NCBI RefSeq assembly: GCF_000516555.1
Contig: NZ_AZSJ01000007.1
Location: 735,161 to 799,160, forward strand
From: Afipia sp. P52-10
GTDB lineage: Bacteria > Pseudomonadota > Alphaproteobacteria > Rhizobiales > Xanthobacteraceae
Length of the DNA: 64,000 nucleotides
Reading direction: 5' to 3'
The translations under genes were made by a program, and so were the position numbers. Positions 43,240-51,097 of the stretch are shown here, piece after piece (position 1 is the first letter of the stretch; each line of letters starts with the position of its first letter). Under the pieces are notes generated by a model. That model did no database searches, was not told where the DNA came from, and worked only from the letters and a program-made list of their open reading frames with translations.

Positions 43240-44426
43240 CGATCCACTTCTCCGAACACGATGTCGATGGAGCCGAGGATGGCGGAAACGTCAGCGAGCA
43301 GATGGCCCTTGCAGAGGAATTCCATCGCCTGCAGATGCGCGAAGCCCGGCGCACGGATCTTGCACTTGTAGGGCTTGTTGGAGCCGTCGGCGACCAGATA
43401 GACGCCGAACTCGCCCTTCGGCGCCTCCACCGCGGCATAGACCTCGCCGGCCGGCACATGCACGCCTTCGGTGTAGAGCTTGAAGTGATGGATCAGCGCT
43501 TCCATCGAGCGCTTCATCTCGCCGCGGCGCGGCGGCGTGATCTTGTTGTCCTCGACGACGACCGGCCCCTGCCCGTCCGGCGCACGCAGCTTCTCAATGC
43601 ACTGCTTCATGATACGGACCGACTGGCGCATCTCTTCGACGCGGATGCAGTAGCGGTCGTAACAGTCGCCGTTCTTGCCGATCGGAATGTCGAAATCCAT
43701 CTCGGCATAACACTCATAGGGCTGCGACTTGCGCAGGTCCCATGCGGCGCCCGAGCCGCGCACCATCACGCCCGAGAAACCCCAGCGCCACGCGTCTTCC
43801 AGCGACACCACGCCGATATCGACATTGCGCTGTTTGAAGATGCGGTTGTCGGTGAGCAGCGTCTCGAGGTCATCGCACACCTGCAGGAACGGATCACACC
43901 AGTTCCAGATGTCTTCGATCAGCTGCGGCGGCAGATCCTGGTGCACGCCGCCGATGCGGAAGTACGCCGCATGCATGCGCGATCCGGATGCGCGCTCATA
44001 GAACACCATCAGCTTCTCGCGCTCCTCGAAGCCCCACAGTGGCGGGGTCAGCGCGCCGACGTCCATCGCCTGCGTGGTGACGTTCAACAGATGCGAGAGA
44101 ATGCGGCCGATCTCGCTATAGAGCACTCGGATCAGTTGGCCGCGCCGCGGGACGGCAATGCCGAGCAGCTTTTCGGCGGCAAGGCAGAACGCATGCTCCT
44201 GGTTCATCGGCGCGACGTAGTCGAGCCGATCGAAATACGGAATCGCCTGCAGGTAGGTCTTCTGCTCGATCAGCTTCTCGGTGCCGCGATGCAGCAGTCC
44301 GATGTGCGGATCGACTCGTTCGACCACCTCGCCATCCAACTCCAGCACAAGGCGCAGCACGCCATGCGCCGCAGGATGTTGCGGTCCAAAGTTGATGGTG
44401 AAGTTGCGGAGCGTGGCCTCGGTCAT
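43236..44426 (-). CDS. nuoD: NADH-quinone oxidoreductase subunit D
   Basis: The 49-kDa type subunit that forms the quinone-binding site with NuoB. The 396-residue protein starts with the [20 protein letters not shown] block (quinone-site His) and has ending block GEVDR. The length excludes the fused NuoCD form. It begins 1 base into the nuoC stop and overlaps the following methyltransferase gene by 4 nt. Confidence 0.97.
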   Translation of the reverse strand: MTEATLRNFTINFGPQHPAAHGVLRLVLELDGEVVERVDPHIGLLHRGTEKLIEQKTYLQAIPYFDRLDYVAPMNQEHAFCLAAEKLLGIAVPRRGQLIRVLYSEIGRILSHLLNVTTQAMDVGALTPPLWGFEEREKLMVFYERASGSRMHAAYFRIGGVHQDLPPQLIEDIWNWCDPFLQVCDDLETLLTDNRIFKQRNVDIGVVSLEDAWRWGFSGVMVRGSGAAWDLRKSQPYECYAEMDFDIPIGKNGDCYDRYCIRVEEMRQSVRIMKQCIEKLRAPDGQGPVVVEDNKITPPRRGEMKRSMEALIHHFKLYTEGVHVPAGEVYAAVEAPKGEFGVYLVADGSNKPYKCKIRAPGFAHLQAMEFLCKGHLLADVSAILGSIDIVFGEVDR

Positions 44427-45046
44427 CAGCTTGCCTTCGGACCTGCTTTCTCATCGCCGGGCAGCGGATAGTCCGCACCTTCCCACGGCGAGAGGAAATC
44501 GAACTTGCGGAATTCCTGGTTGAGTTTCACCGGCTCGTACTTCACCCGCTTCTCCTGGTCGTCGTAGCGCACCTCGACGAAGCCCGTGGTCGGGAAGTCC
44601 TTGCGCAGCGGGTGCCCGTCGAACCCATAGTCGGTCAAAATGCGGCGCATATCGGGGTGGCCGACGAACAGCACGCCGTAGAGATCGAAGGTCTCGCGCT
44701 CGAACCAATCGGCACCGGGAAACTCGCCGATGATCGAGGGCACCTGCGTCGTCTCGCTGGCCGGCAGCTTGATGCGGACGCGCGTGTTCAGACACGGCGA
44801 CAGGAAATGATAGACGACCTCAAAGCGCTCGCGGCGCCCTGGAAAATCGACCGCGGTGATGTCGGTGAAATTGACGAAACGGCAGCGGGGATCGTCACGC
44901 AGGAATTTGACCACGTCGAGGATCTTGTCCGCCTCCGTCGTCAGCGTCAGCATGCCGAGCGACACGCTGTGGCTGGTCACGGCACCACCAAGCGCGCCCG
45001 CAATCGTCGCGCCTAACTGTTCAAGCTGAGCGTCGTCCATCGTCAA
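44426..45046 (-). CDS. nuoC: NADH-quinone oxidoreductase subunit C
   Basis: The 30-kDa type peripheral subunit, 206 residues, with the signature [22 protein letters not shown] followed by [14 protein letters not shown]. Its end abuts nuoD and its start is 3 bases after nuoB. ATG ATT-style alternatives at the second Met are possible, with no effect on the call. Confidence 0.96.
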   Translation of the reverse strand: MTMDDAQLEQLGATIAGALGGAVTSHSVSLGMLTLTTEADKILDVVKFLRDDPRCRFVNFTDITAVDFPGRRERFEVVYHFLSPCLNTRVRIKLPASETTQVPSIIGEFPGADWFERETFDLYGVLFVGHPDMRRILTDYGFDGHPLRKDFPTTGFVEVRYDDQEKRVKYEPVKLNQEFRKFDFLSPWEGADYPLPGDEKAGPKAS

Positions 45047-45049
45047 TCC

Positions 45050-45628
45050 TCAGCGCTCAATGGTGCCGGTACGGCGAATCTTCTTCTGCAACAGCAGGAC
45101 GCCGTACAGCAGCGCTTCCGCGGTCGGCGGACAGCCCGGCACGTAGATGTCGACAGGCACGATGCGATCGCACCCGCGCACCACCGAGTACGAATAGTGA
45201 TAGTAGCCGCCGCCGTTGGCGCACGAGCCCATCGAGATGACGTAGCGCGGCTCCGGCATCTGGTCGTAGACCTTGCGCAGCGCAGGCGCCATCTTGTTGG
45301 TCAGCGTGCCGGCGACGATCATCACGTCCGACTGACGCGGCGAGGCGCGCGGCGCAAAGCCGAAGCGCTCCACGTCATAGCGCGGCATCGACACCTGCAT
45401 CATCTCGACCGCGCAGCAGGCGAGACCGAAGGTCATCCACATCAGCGAGCCGGTACGGGCCCAGGTGATCAGGTCGTCGGTGGCGGTGACGAAGAAGCCC
45501 TTATCGGCAAGTTCGTTGTTAACCTCGACGAAGAAACGATCATCGGCGCCGACTGGCTTGCCCGTCCGCGGATCGAGGATTCCGGTGGCCGGCTGCGAGA
45601 CGACCGTTTCGCGCGTTTGCGACATCAT
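45050..45628 (-). CDS. nuoB: NADH-quinone oxidoreductase subunit B
   Basis: Carries cluster N2, the final donor to quinone. The protein (about 192 residues) has the tandem CC of [17 protein letters not shown], then GSCANGGG and [11 protein letters not shown] with the other two Cys ligands. The start is the ATG at 45628 (or 45625), overlapping the nuoA stop in TGATGATG; the frame continues further upstream inside nuoA without family similarity. Confidence 0.97.
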   Translation of the reverse strand: MMSQTRETVVSQPATGILDPRTGKPVGADDRFFVEVNNELADKGFFVTATDDLITWARTGSLMWMTFGLACCAVEMMQVSMPRYDVERFGFAPRASPRQSDVMIVAGTLTNKMAPALRKVYDQMPEPRYVISMGSCANGGGYYHYSYSVVRGCDRIVPVDIYVPGCPPTAEALLYGVLLLQKKIRRTGTIER

Positions 45629-45993
45629 CAATCCCACTCCAGCGCGCCCTTCTTCCACTCATAGGCAAAACCGATGGTGAGCACGGCGAGGAATACCATC
45701 ATCGACCAGAACCCGGTGGCGCCGAGCTGTCCGAACGTCACCGCCCACGGAAACAGGAACGCCACTTCGAGATCGAAAATGATGAACAGGATGGCGACGA
45801 GATAGAAGCGCACGTCGAACTTCATGCGCGCGTCGTCGAAGGCGTCGAAGCCGCACTCATAGGCCGACAGCTTATCCGGATCCGGATTGCTGTAGGCCAG
45901 CATGAACGGCGCAATCAGCAGCGCCAGCCCGATCACGGTTGCGATGCCGATGAACACCACAAGCGGCAGATAGCTCTGCAATAAACTGCCCAT
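45628..45993 (-). CDS. nuoA: NADH-quinone oxidoreductase subunit A
   Basis: First gene of the complex I operon; three-helix membrane subunit (ND3). The 121-residue protein has the conserved loop [21 protein letters not shown] between helices one and two, in which the Cys is the redox- and state-sensing residue of ND3. Two adjacent ATGs (45996 and 45993) are possible; I give the second. Confidence 0.96.
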   Translation of the reverse strand: MGSLLQSYLPLVVFIGIATVIGLALLIAPFMLAYSNPDPDKLSAYECGFDAFDDARMKFDVRFYLVAILFIIFDLEVAFLFPWAVTFGQLGATGFWSMMVFLAVLTIGFAYEWKKGALEWD

Positions 45994-45996
45994 CAC

Positions 45997-46392
45997 TCGT
46001 CCCTGTTTATTCGGCAGCGTGTTGCGCAGATTCGCGACACATTTGGAATGGTTTTAAGGCTTTAGCGCAGTGCAAAAGGGGGCGCAAGACGACCTGTTTT
46101 GACCTTGCCTCTGCATAATTGCCGGGGCAGTTGCGCGTCTCCGGGATGGATGAATTCGGCGGATAAATCCGGCCCCCTCCCCGGGTCTCAGGTCAGCCCG
46201 CCACCATCCAGAACGAGCGGCCGCCGAGAGGCTCTTAGAGGCTCAGTCGCAGCGCGGCAAGCGCGCGAAACCTTGGCCACCGCCCCTTTCCGGACCACGG
46301 TACCCGGCCCTCATTCTCATCCGCCCCAGGACAATGCAGACGAGCGCAAGGTGATCCACCCACGCGAAGTTGATCCGTTTTTGGGAAAAGGC
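45997..46392 (-). promoter_or_regulatory. nuo operon promoter region
   Basis: This 396-base stretch between mgtC and nuoA contains no gene. Upstream of nuoA a weak sigma-70-like pair (TTGCGC at 46082-46087 and CTAAAG at 46060-46065 on the minus strand, 16-nt spacer) is the best promoter candidate I can see. No clear terminator for mgtC is visible in the remainder. Confidence 0.3.
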
Positions 46393-47109
46393 CTAATCCG
46401 TTGTGCTGACGTTCCAGGTGGCGTCGTAAACACCCTCCTCCCGGTGAAGGCTCGAGACGACAGCATCGAGTTCCTTGGGATCGATGGTCGTGCTGACGAG
46501 CGTGGCGGTGATGTCCACGCGGCGGTCGGTCCGCTCGGCGACCTCTATGTCCGCCACCGGATATTGCGCCGCCTCCAGCCTCTCGGTCAGCTGGTCGCGC
46601 ATGCCGGCCAGCACGCTGGAGTCCACGACCAGTCTGACGTAATAGGTGGCTTCCAGCGAGCGCTCGTCGATCGGCGAGCGATTGACCGCGTTCACGAGCG
46701 GCCGCAGCAGCGTGTTGCCGGCCAGGACAAAGATCGTCAGCGCCGTCGCCTGAGCCATCATGTCCGCCCCGGCACAGCACCCGACCGCCGCCGATCCCCA
46801 CAGCGTCGCTGCGGTGTTCAGGCCGCGTACGTTCATGCCCTCCTTGATGATGACACCAGCGCCCAAGAAACCGATGCCGGAGACGACGTAGGCGATCACC
46901 CGCACCGCACCACCGGAGCCATCCAGGCGCATCGCCAGATCCACGAAAGCGGCTGCGCCTACCGCAACCAGAACGTTTGTGCGAAGCCCGGCAGCACGCA
47001 GACGATACTGGCGCTCGACGCCGATCAGCGTGCCAAGAACGAAGGCCACCGCCAGACTGACCAGCGTGTCCAGGAAGTCCAGCAGCTGAAAGGTCTGGAT
47101 GAACTGCAT
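46393..47109 (-). CDS. mgtC: MgtC/SapB family membrane protein
   Basis: A 238-residue protein with the MgtC layout: about five membrane helices in residues 1-135, with FVLGTLIGVERQYRLRAAGL, the invariant GIGFLGAGVIIKEG block, and LNTAATLWGSAAVG, then a soluble ACT-like C-terminal domain (about 150-238). MgtC proteins act in Mg2+ limitation and, in pathogens, in intracellular survival through inhibition of the F1Fo ATPase. Shine-Dalgarno GAGGA precedes ATG 47109. It stands alone between the tRNA-Asp and the nuo operon. Confidence 0.9.
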   Translation of the reverse strand: MQFIQTFQLLDFLDTLVSLAVAFVLGTLIGVERQYRLRAAGLRTNVLVAVGAAAFVDLAMRLDGSGGAVRVIAYVVSGIGFLGAGVIIKEGMNVRGLNTAATLWGSAAVGCCAGADMMAQATALTIFVLAGNTLLRPLVNAVNRSPIDERSLEATYYVRLVVDSSVLAGMRDQLTERLEAAQYPVADIEVAERTDRRVDITATLVSTTIDPKELDAVVSSLHREEGVYDATWNVSTTD

Positions 47110-47224
47110 GACGTGATGTCCTCAAGCCTTGTCCGTGGTCAACGCAGCAGGCTGTGCTCGCAACTGTCCACAGGAGAGTCAACGCCTCCTGATCGCTCCA
47201 AGTGATCGCGACGGCCATCGCGAC

Positions 47225-47258
47225 GAAGCGCCGTTGAATCGTGAAGCGCCGTCGAATC
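47225..47258. repeat. imperfect tandem repeat upstream of mgtC
   Basis: GAAGCGCCGTTGAATC (47225-47240) and GAAGCGCCGTCGAATC (47243-47258) form a direct repeat of 18-bp period with one mismatch. It lies about 115 bases upstream of the mgtC start, at a distance suited to an activator site; no known regulator motif is recognised. Confidence 0.5.
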
Positions 47259-47383
47259 AAGACGTCATGCGCGAGTCGTCATGATCCCCGTGTGACAATA
47301 GCTGCGCGAAACACAGGCTCGCGCGTCCACATGGGAAGCGAAACAGCAAACCGGGATCTGGAAGGCTAAGCCATTGAAATGAA

Positions 47384-47460
<77 letters not shown>

Positions 47461-47789
47461 GCGGGCTGTCTCGTGTGAGACCCGCGTCGTGGGCAGGGAC
47501 TTAAAGGGCTGTTCCTGCTTAGTCAAGGCAGTTGCAAATCTCCCTTCACAGCAGCACTTCTCCTGTGGTCGATGCAAAAAATGCCCTGTTTACAGGGAAA
47601 ACAGCATAGGCAAGTCCCCGCCGAATCAACTAAGGCCTGATTTCACGCGTGTTTTGGCACGAACTGTCTCGGGGGGATTTCAGTTTCCGACCCGCGCTCG
47701 CGCCGAATTCGAGACCAGAGCGTCGTCAGACAGGCCCGATCGTCCGCCTGAAACGCACTGGAACCTGAAACTTCCAGAGGAGGGCCACT
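47461..47789 (+). other. intergenic region between tRNA-Asp and HU
   Basis: No gene is seen in these 329 bases. It must hold the divergent promoters of the tRNA and of the HU gene, but I cannot assign a convincing pair. A short inverted repeat CCCTG/CAGGG (47584-47597) is present. The HU Shine-Dalgarno GAGGAGGG lies just before 47790. Confidence 0.4.
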
Positions 47790-48089
47790 ATGGCGAAGAA
47801 AGCAGCGACCCCGAATACGGTTACCCTGAAGCACCTTGCGGCAGCGCTTGCCGAGGATCACGAGCTGTCGAAGAAGCAGACCGAAGGTATCCTCGGGGAC
47901 CTGGTGACCCGCGTCACCAAGCACCTCAAGAAGGGCGACCGCATCCGCATCGTCGGCCTCGGCATCCTCCAGGTCCGCAAGCGCGCCGCCCGCATGGGCC
48001 GCAACCCCGCGACCGGCGAGCAGATCCACATCAAGGCGAGCAAGAAGGTTGCCTTCCGCGCCGCCAAGGAGCTGAAGGAAGCAATCTGA
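47790..48089 (+). CDS. hup: HU family DNA-binding protein
   Basis: Small nucleoid protein that bends DNA as a dimer. The 99-residue protein has the dimer core and the DNA-intercalating arm with the family hallmark GRNPATGEQIHI near the C-terminal half, and an Ala/Lys-rich N-terminus. A strong GAGGAGGG ribosome site precedes it and a strong hairpin terminator follows, so it is monocistronic, as expected for an abundant protein. Confidence 0.94.
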   Translation: MAKKAATPNTVTLKHLAAALAEDHELSKKQTEGILGDLVTRVTKHLKKGDRIRIVGLGILQVRKRAARMGRNPATGEQIHIKASKKVAFRAAKELKEAI

Positions 48090-48142
48090 TCCCCGCATCC
48101 AGCAGGCGCTGGAACGGTTTCAGTCTTCCTTAACGCTGTTGC

Positions 48143-48190
48143 ATCGTCCCGGCCCCTGCACGAATGGGGTTCCGGGACGATTTGCTTTTT
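48143..48190 (+). terminator. Rho-independent terminator of the HU gene
   Basis: A 10-bp outer stem (48143-48152 with 48172-48181) plus a 4-bp inner CCCC/GGGG extension is followed by TTTGCTTTTT. It begins 53 bases after the HU stop. An ATG at 48164 in frame with pepT falls in the loop of this hairpin. Confidence 0.85.
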
Positions 48191-48244
48191 GCGAGGATAG
48201 GCACGCGCCACGGCGCGATCGTCAGCAGCAAAGGCCTCTTCTCC

Positions 48245-49498
48245 GTGACATCCCTTGCCTTCCAGCACACCGTCCTCAAGCGCTTCCTGCGCTACGTCGT
48301 GATCGATACCCAATCCGACCCGGCCTCCCCGACCTGCCCGTCCACGGAAAAACAGAAAGACCTGGGACGGTTGCTCGTAAAGGAGCTGCAGGAGCTCGGA
48401 CTGAGCGACGCGCACCTCGATTCGTTCGGCTACGTGTACGCGACGGTGCCCTCGAACACCGACAAGCAGGTGCCGGTGATCTGCCTATGCTCGCACATGG
48501 ACACATCGCCCGACTGCACCGGCAAGGACGTCAAACCGCAGATCGTCAGGAATTATCAGGGCGGCGACATCGTGCTGCCGGCCGACAGGAGCCAAGTGAT
48601 TCGCGCGGCCGAGCATCCCGCGCTGCGCGACCAGATCGGCCATGACATCGTCACCACCGATGGCACCACCCTGCTCGGCGCCGACAACAAGGCCGGCGTC
48701 GCCGAGATCATGGACGCGGTGCATATCCTGCTGAGCAATCCGCAGATCAAACACGGCACCCTGAAAATCCTGTTTACGCCCGACGAAGAGATCGGCCGTG
48801 GCGTCGACAAGGCCGACCTGAAGAAGCTCGGAGCCGACTTCGGATACACCATCGACGGAGAGAGTGCGGGCCACCTCGAGGACGAGACGTTCTCCGCCGA
48901 CGGCGTCACGATCGCCATCGAAGGCGTCAGCACCCATCCGGGATTCGCCAAGGGCAAGATGGAGCACGCCATCAAGATCGCGGCCGCGATCATCGACCGC
49001 CTGCCCAGGGAAACCTGCTCGCCGGAGACCACTGAGGGGCGCGAAGGCTTCCTCCATCCCACCAACATCTCCGGCACGCTGGAAAGCGCGACCATCAGCT
49101 TGATCGTGCGCGACTTCACCGAGCACGGACTCAAGCAGAAAGAGGCGCTGCTGGAGCAGATCGTCCAGGAGGTGATGAAGGACTATCCCCGCTCAACCTA
49201 CAGGATGACTGTCAAAGAGCAGTACCGCAACATGAAGGCGGTGGTGGACCAGCATCCGGAAATCGTCGAAAACGCGCTCGAAGCCATCCGCCGCGCCGGC
49301 CTGACGCCGGTGCGGTCCAGCATCCGCGGCGGCACCGACGGCTCGCGCCTGTCCTTCATGGGGCTCCCCTGCCCCAACATCTTCGCTGGCGAGCATGCGT
49401 TCCACTCGCGCCTGGAGTGGGTCTCTGTCCAAGACATGCAAGCCGCTGTACGGACAATCGTCCATCTGGCGGCAATCTTCGAGGAACGGGCCGCCTGA
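48245..49498 (+). CDS. pepT: peptidase T (tripeptide aminopeptidase)
   Basis: Zinc aminopeptidase of the M20B family releasing N-terminal residues from tripeptides. The protein of about 417 residues has the metal-site motifs CSHMDTSPDCTG, LGADNKAG and FTPDEEIGRGVD (catalytic Glu), and near the end GTDGSRLSFMGLPCPN and GEHAFHSRLEW. I place the start at GTG 48245 because the upstream ATG 48164 lies within the HU terminator and the added 27 residues do not resemble PepT; no strong Shine-Dalgarno marks either. Confidence 0.9.
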   Translation: MTSLAFQHTVLKRFLRYVVIDTQSDPASPTCPSTEKQKDLGRLLVKELQELGLSDAHLDSFGYVYATVPSNTDKQVPVICLCSHMDTSPDCTGKDVKPQIVRNYQGGDIVLPADRSQVIRAAEHPALRDQIGHDIVTTDGTTLLGADNKAGVAEIMDAVHILLSNPQIKHGTLKILFTPDEEIGRGVDKADLKKLGADFGYTIDGESAGHLEDETFSADGVTIAIEGVSTHPGFAKGKMEHAIKIAAAIIDRLPRETCSPETTEGREGFLHPTNISGTLESATISLIVRDFTEHGLKQKEALLEQIVQEVMKDYPRSTYRMTVKEQYRNMKAVVDQHPEIVENALEAIRRAGLTPVRSSIRGGTDGSRLSFMGLPCPNIFAGEHAFHSRLEWVSVQDMQAAVRTIVHLAAIFEERAA

Positions 49499-49537
49499 GC
49501 CGATCAGCGGGACGCGACTGCGATCGCCAACGCAACG

Positions 49538-49744
49538 CTATTTGCTCTGCCCGACCGTTCCCGTTCCGGACGGCGAAGGCGTCGCCGGAACCGGTTGGTT
49601 CATTGTCACCTGCGGCGCGTCATTCGCCGCGAACCGAGATCCATTCGGAATCAGCACGTACAGAACTGTCAGACCGATGAACGCGGCGATGGCGACGATC
49701 ATCATCATCCGCCCGCTCATCCGATCGGTTTCGTATTGAGCCAT
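49538..49744 (-). CDS. small single-span membrane protein (hypothetical)
   Basis: A 68-residue protein with a polar N-terminus (MAQYETDRMSGR), one membrane helix (MMMIVAIAAFIGLTVLYVLI) and an extracytoplasmic tail rich in Pro, Thr and Gly. ATG 49744 has a strong Shine-Dalgarno AAGGAGG about 6 bases upstream. No known family recognised. It is convergent with pepT and lies downstream of the dehydrogenase-like gene. Confidence 0.7.
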   Translation of the reverse strand: MAQYETDRMSGRMMMIVAIAAFIGLTVLYVLIPNGSRFAANDAPQVTMNQPVPATPSPSGTGTVGQSK

Positions 49745-49842
49745 CGACGCCTCCTTCTGCCGTTTTAACAAGGAGACAACGGGCTCGGCGCGTAACCGGT
49801 TCCAGGCTAAGGGGACCGTGCAAGCTTGGCGTCTTTGCGAAC

Positions 49843-50691
49843 CTACTTGCCGGTCACAAAGCGGTTGAGGGTCGAGATGATTTCCGACTGCGGACCGGCG
49901 CGATTGTCGGCAGCGATATGTTCGTAGAGATTGGCCGCTCCGGTCAGCATCTCTGACGCACCCTGCTCCGGCAGCAGGAACTTGGCAATCTCACGCATCT
50001 CGCCATCCCAGCGATAGGCCTTGTCGTACATGGCAGGCAGTTGCTTGACGAGCCAGGCATGGAGCTGCGGCTGGCTGGCTTTCAGCTCGGCAACGAAACT
50101 CTCCGCCGCACCATTGCGCCCCGCGCCGAGCACCATGGATGCGCCCAGCGCCTGGAATCCCTTGGTGATGCCCGCATACGACATCTTTAGAGCCGACGCA
50201 TCGCCAAGCGACGCCGACAGGACGCGCACATCAAGCCCCAGACGCTTCAGCGTGTCCGCCTCGGTTGCGATCGGCCCGGACATATAGAGCCGCGGGCTCG
50301 ATCCATCCGCTTTCGGAGCCGCGCCGATGATCGATGCGTCGATGAACGGCAGCGTCTTCGCAGCAAACAGCTTCGCGATGGCTTCAAGGGTCTGCGGGGC
50401 AATGGCGTTGCAATCGATGAAGACGGGCTTACGCGCAGCCTTCTCGATCAAGGGCAGGAAGCGCTCGGCCGTCGCACCGGCGGCGGCCGGCGGAACGATC
50501 GACAGGATCATATCCGCCTCGCCGACCAACGCGGCGTCATCCACCGCACCGACGCCGGCGGCCTTCGCGCGCTCGGCGCTCGCGCCGCTGCGGCCAACTA
50601 ACGAAGTCAAGACCGTGGCGCCCCGCTCCACCAGCCGCCGCGCGACGCCGGCTCCCATTTCGCCCATGGCGACGACTGCAATGACCGTCAT
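49843..50691 (-). CDS. beta-hydroxyacid dehydrogenase-like NAD(P) oxidoreductase (DUF1932 type)
   Basis: A 282-residue protein with an N-terminal Rossmann domain of the 6-phosphogluconate/3-hydroxyisobutyrate dehydrogenase type (VVAMGEMGAGVARRL; later ILSIVPPAAAG and PVFIDCNAIAPQT) and an all-helical C-terminal domain of the DUF1932 kind (SYAGITKGFQALGASMVL). The usual catalytic Lys region KMSYAG... is kept. Substrate unknown. Start at ATG 50691, with AGGACAAG upstream; the longer open frame is not supported. Confidence 0.82.
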   Translation of the reverse strand: MTVIAVVAMGEMGAGVARRLVERGATVLTSLVGRSGASAERAKAAGVGAVDDAALVGEADMILSIVPPAAAGATAERFLPLIEKAARKPVFIDCNAIAPQTLEAIAKLFAAKTLPFIDASIIGAAPKADGSSPRLYMSGPIATEADTLKRLGLDVRVLSASLGDASALKMSYAGITKGFQALGASMVLGAGRNGAAESFVAELKASQPQLHAWLVKQLPAMYDKAYRWDGEMREIAKFLLPEQGASEMLTGAANLYEHIAADNRAGPQSEIISTLNRFVTGK

Positions 50692-50868
50692 TGTTCTTGT
50701 CCTGGATTGTTTGTCGTGAGTTGGACCGTACAGGAGCAGACTGTAGACCATCGCAGGCAGCAACGGAAAGCAGCGGTCGGACCATGATTGCATCACGACA
50801 TGATGACATGCCGCAGACTGTCAGGCAGATCGGTTCTGGTGGAGAAAGGCACCAAAGGTTCAAAAACA

Positions 50869-50944
50869 TGGTGGGCGGTGACGGGATCGAACCGCCGACC
50901 CTCTCGGTGTAAACGAGATGCTCTGCCAGCTGAGCTAACCGCCC
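50869..50944 (-). tRNA. tRNA-Val (anticodon TAC)
   Basis: A 76-nt cloverleaf: acceptor GGGCGGT with ACCGCCC, D arm AGCTCAGCTGGCAGAGC, anticodon stem TCTCG/CGAGA around TTTACAC giving TAC, T arm GGCGG/CCGTC with GTTCGATC, discriminator A and encoded CCA. Confidence 0.97.
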
Positions 50945-51045
50945 TTTGGCGCCTGTTTAGCCCTCGCCTGCCTCCGAAAGCAAGCGGCCATAATCGCTGA
51001 ATGGTATAGCGGCGGCCGCACCTCAGGCTTATCGACGAATGCCAG

Positions 51046-51074
51046 CAAAGAAAACGGCGCCCGAAGGCGCCGTT
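51046..51074 (-). terminator. Rho-independent terminator of lon
   Basis: A 9-bp GC-rich stem (51053-51061 with 51066-51074) with a TTCG loop on the minus strand is followed by TTTTCTTTG. It lies just beyond the lon stop at 51098. Confidence 0.85.
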
Positions 51075-51097
51075 CGCATGTGCTTAGAAGCGAGAGC

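Noticed and set aside
48164..48244. Longer N-terminus of pepT from ATG 48164
   Set aside because: This ATG lies in the loop of the HU terminator, and the added residues do not resemble PepT; GTG 48245 is preferred.
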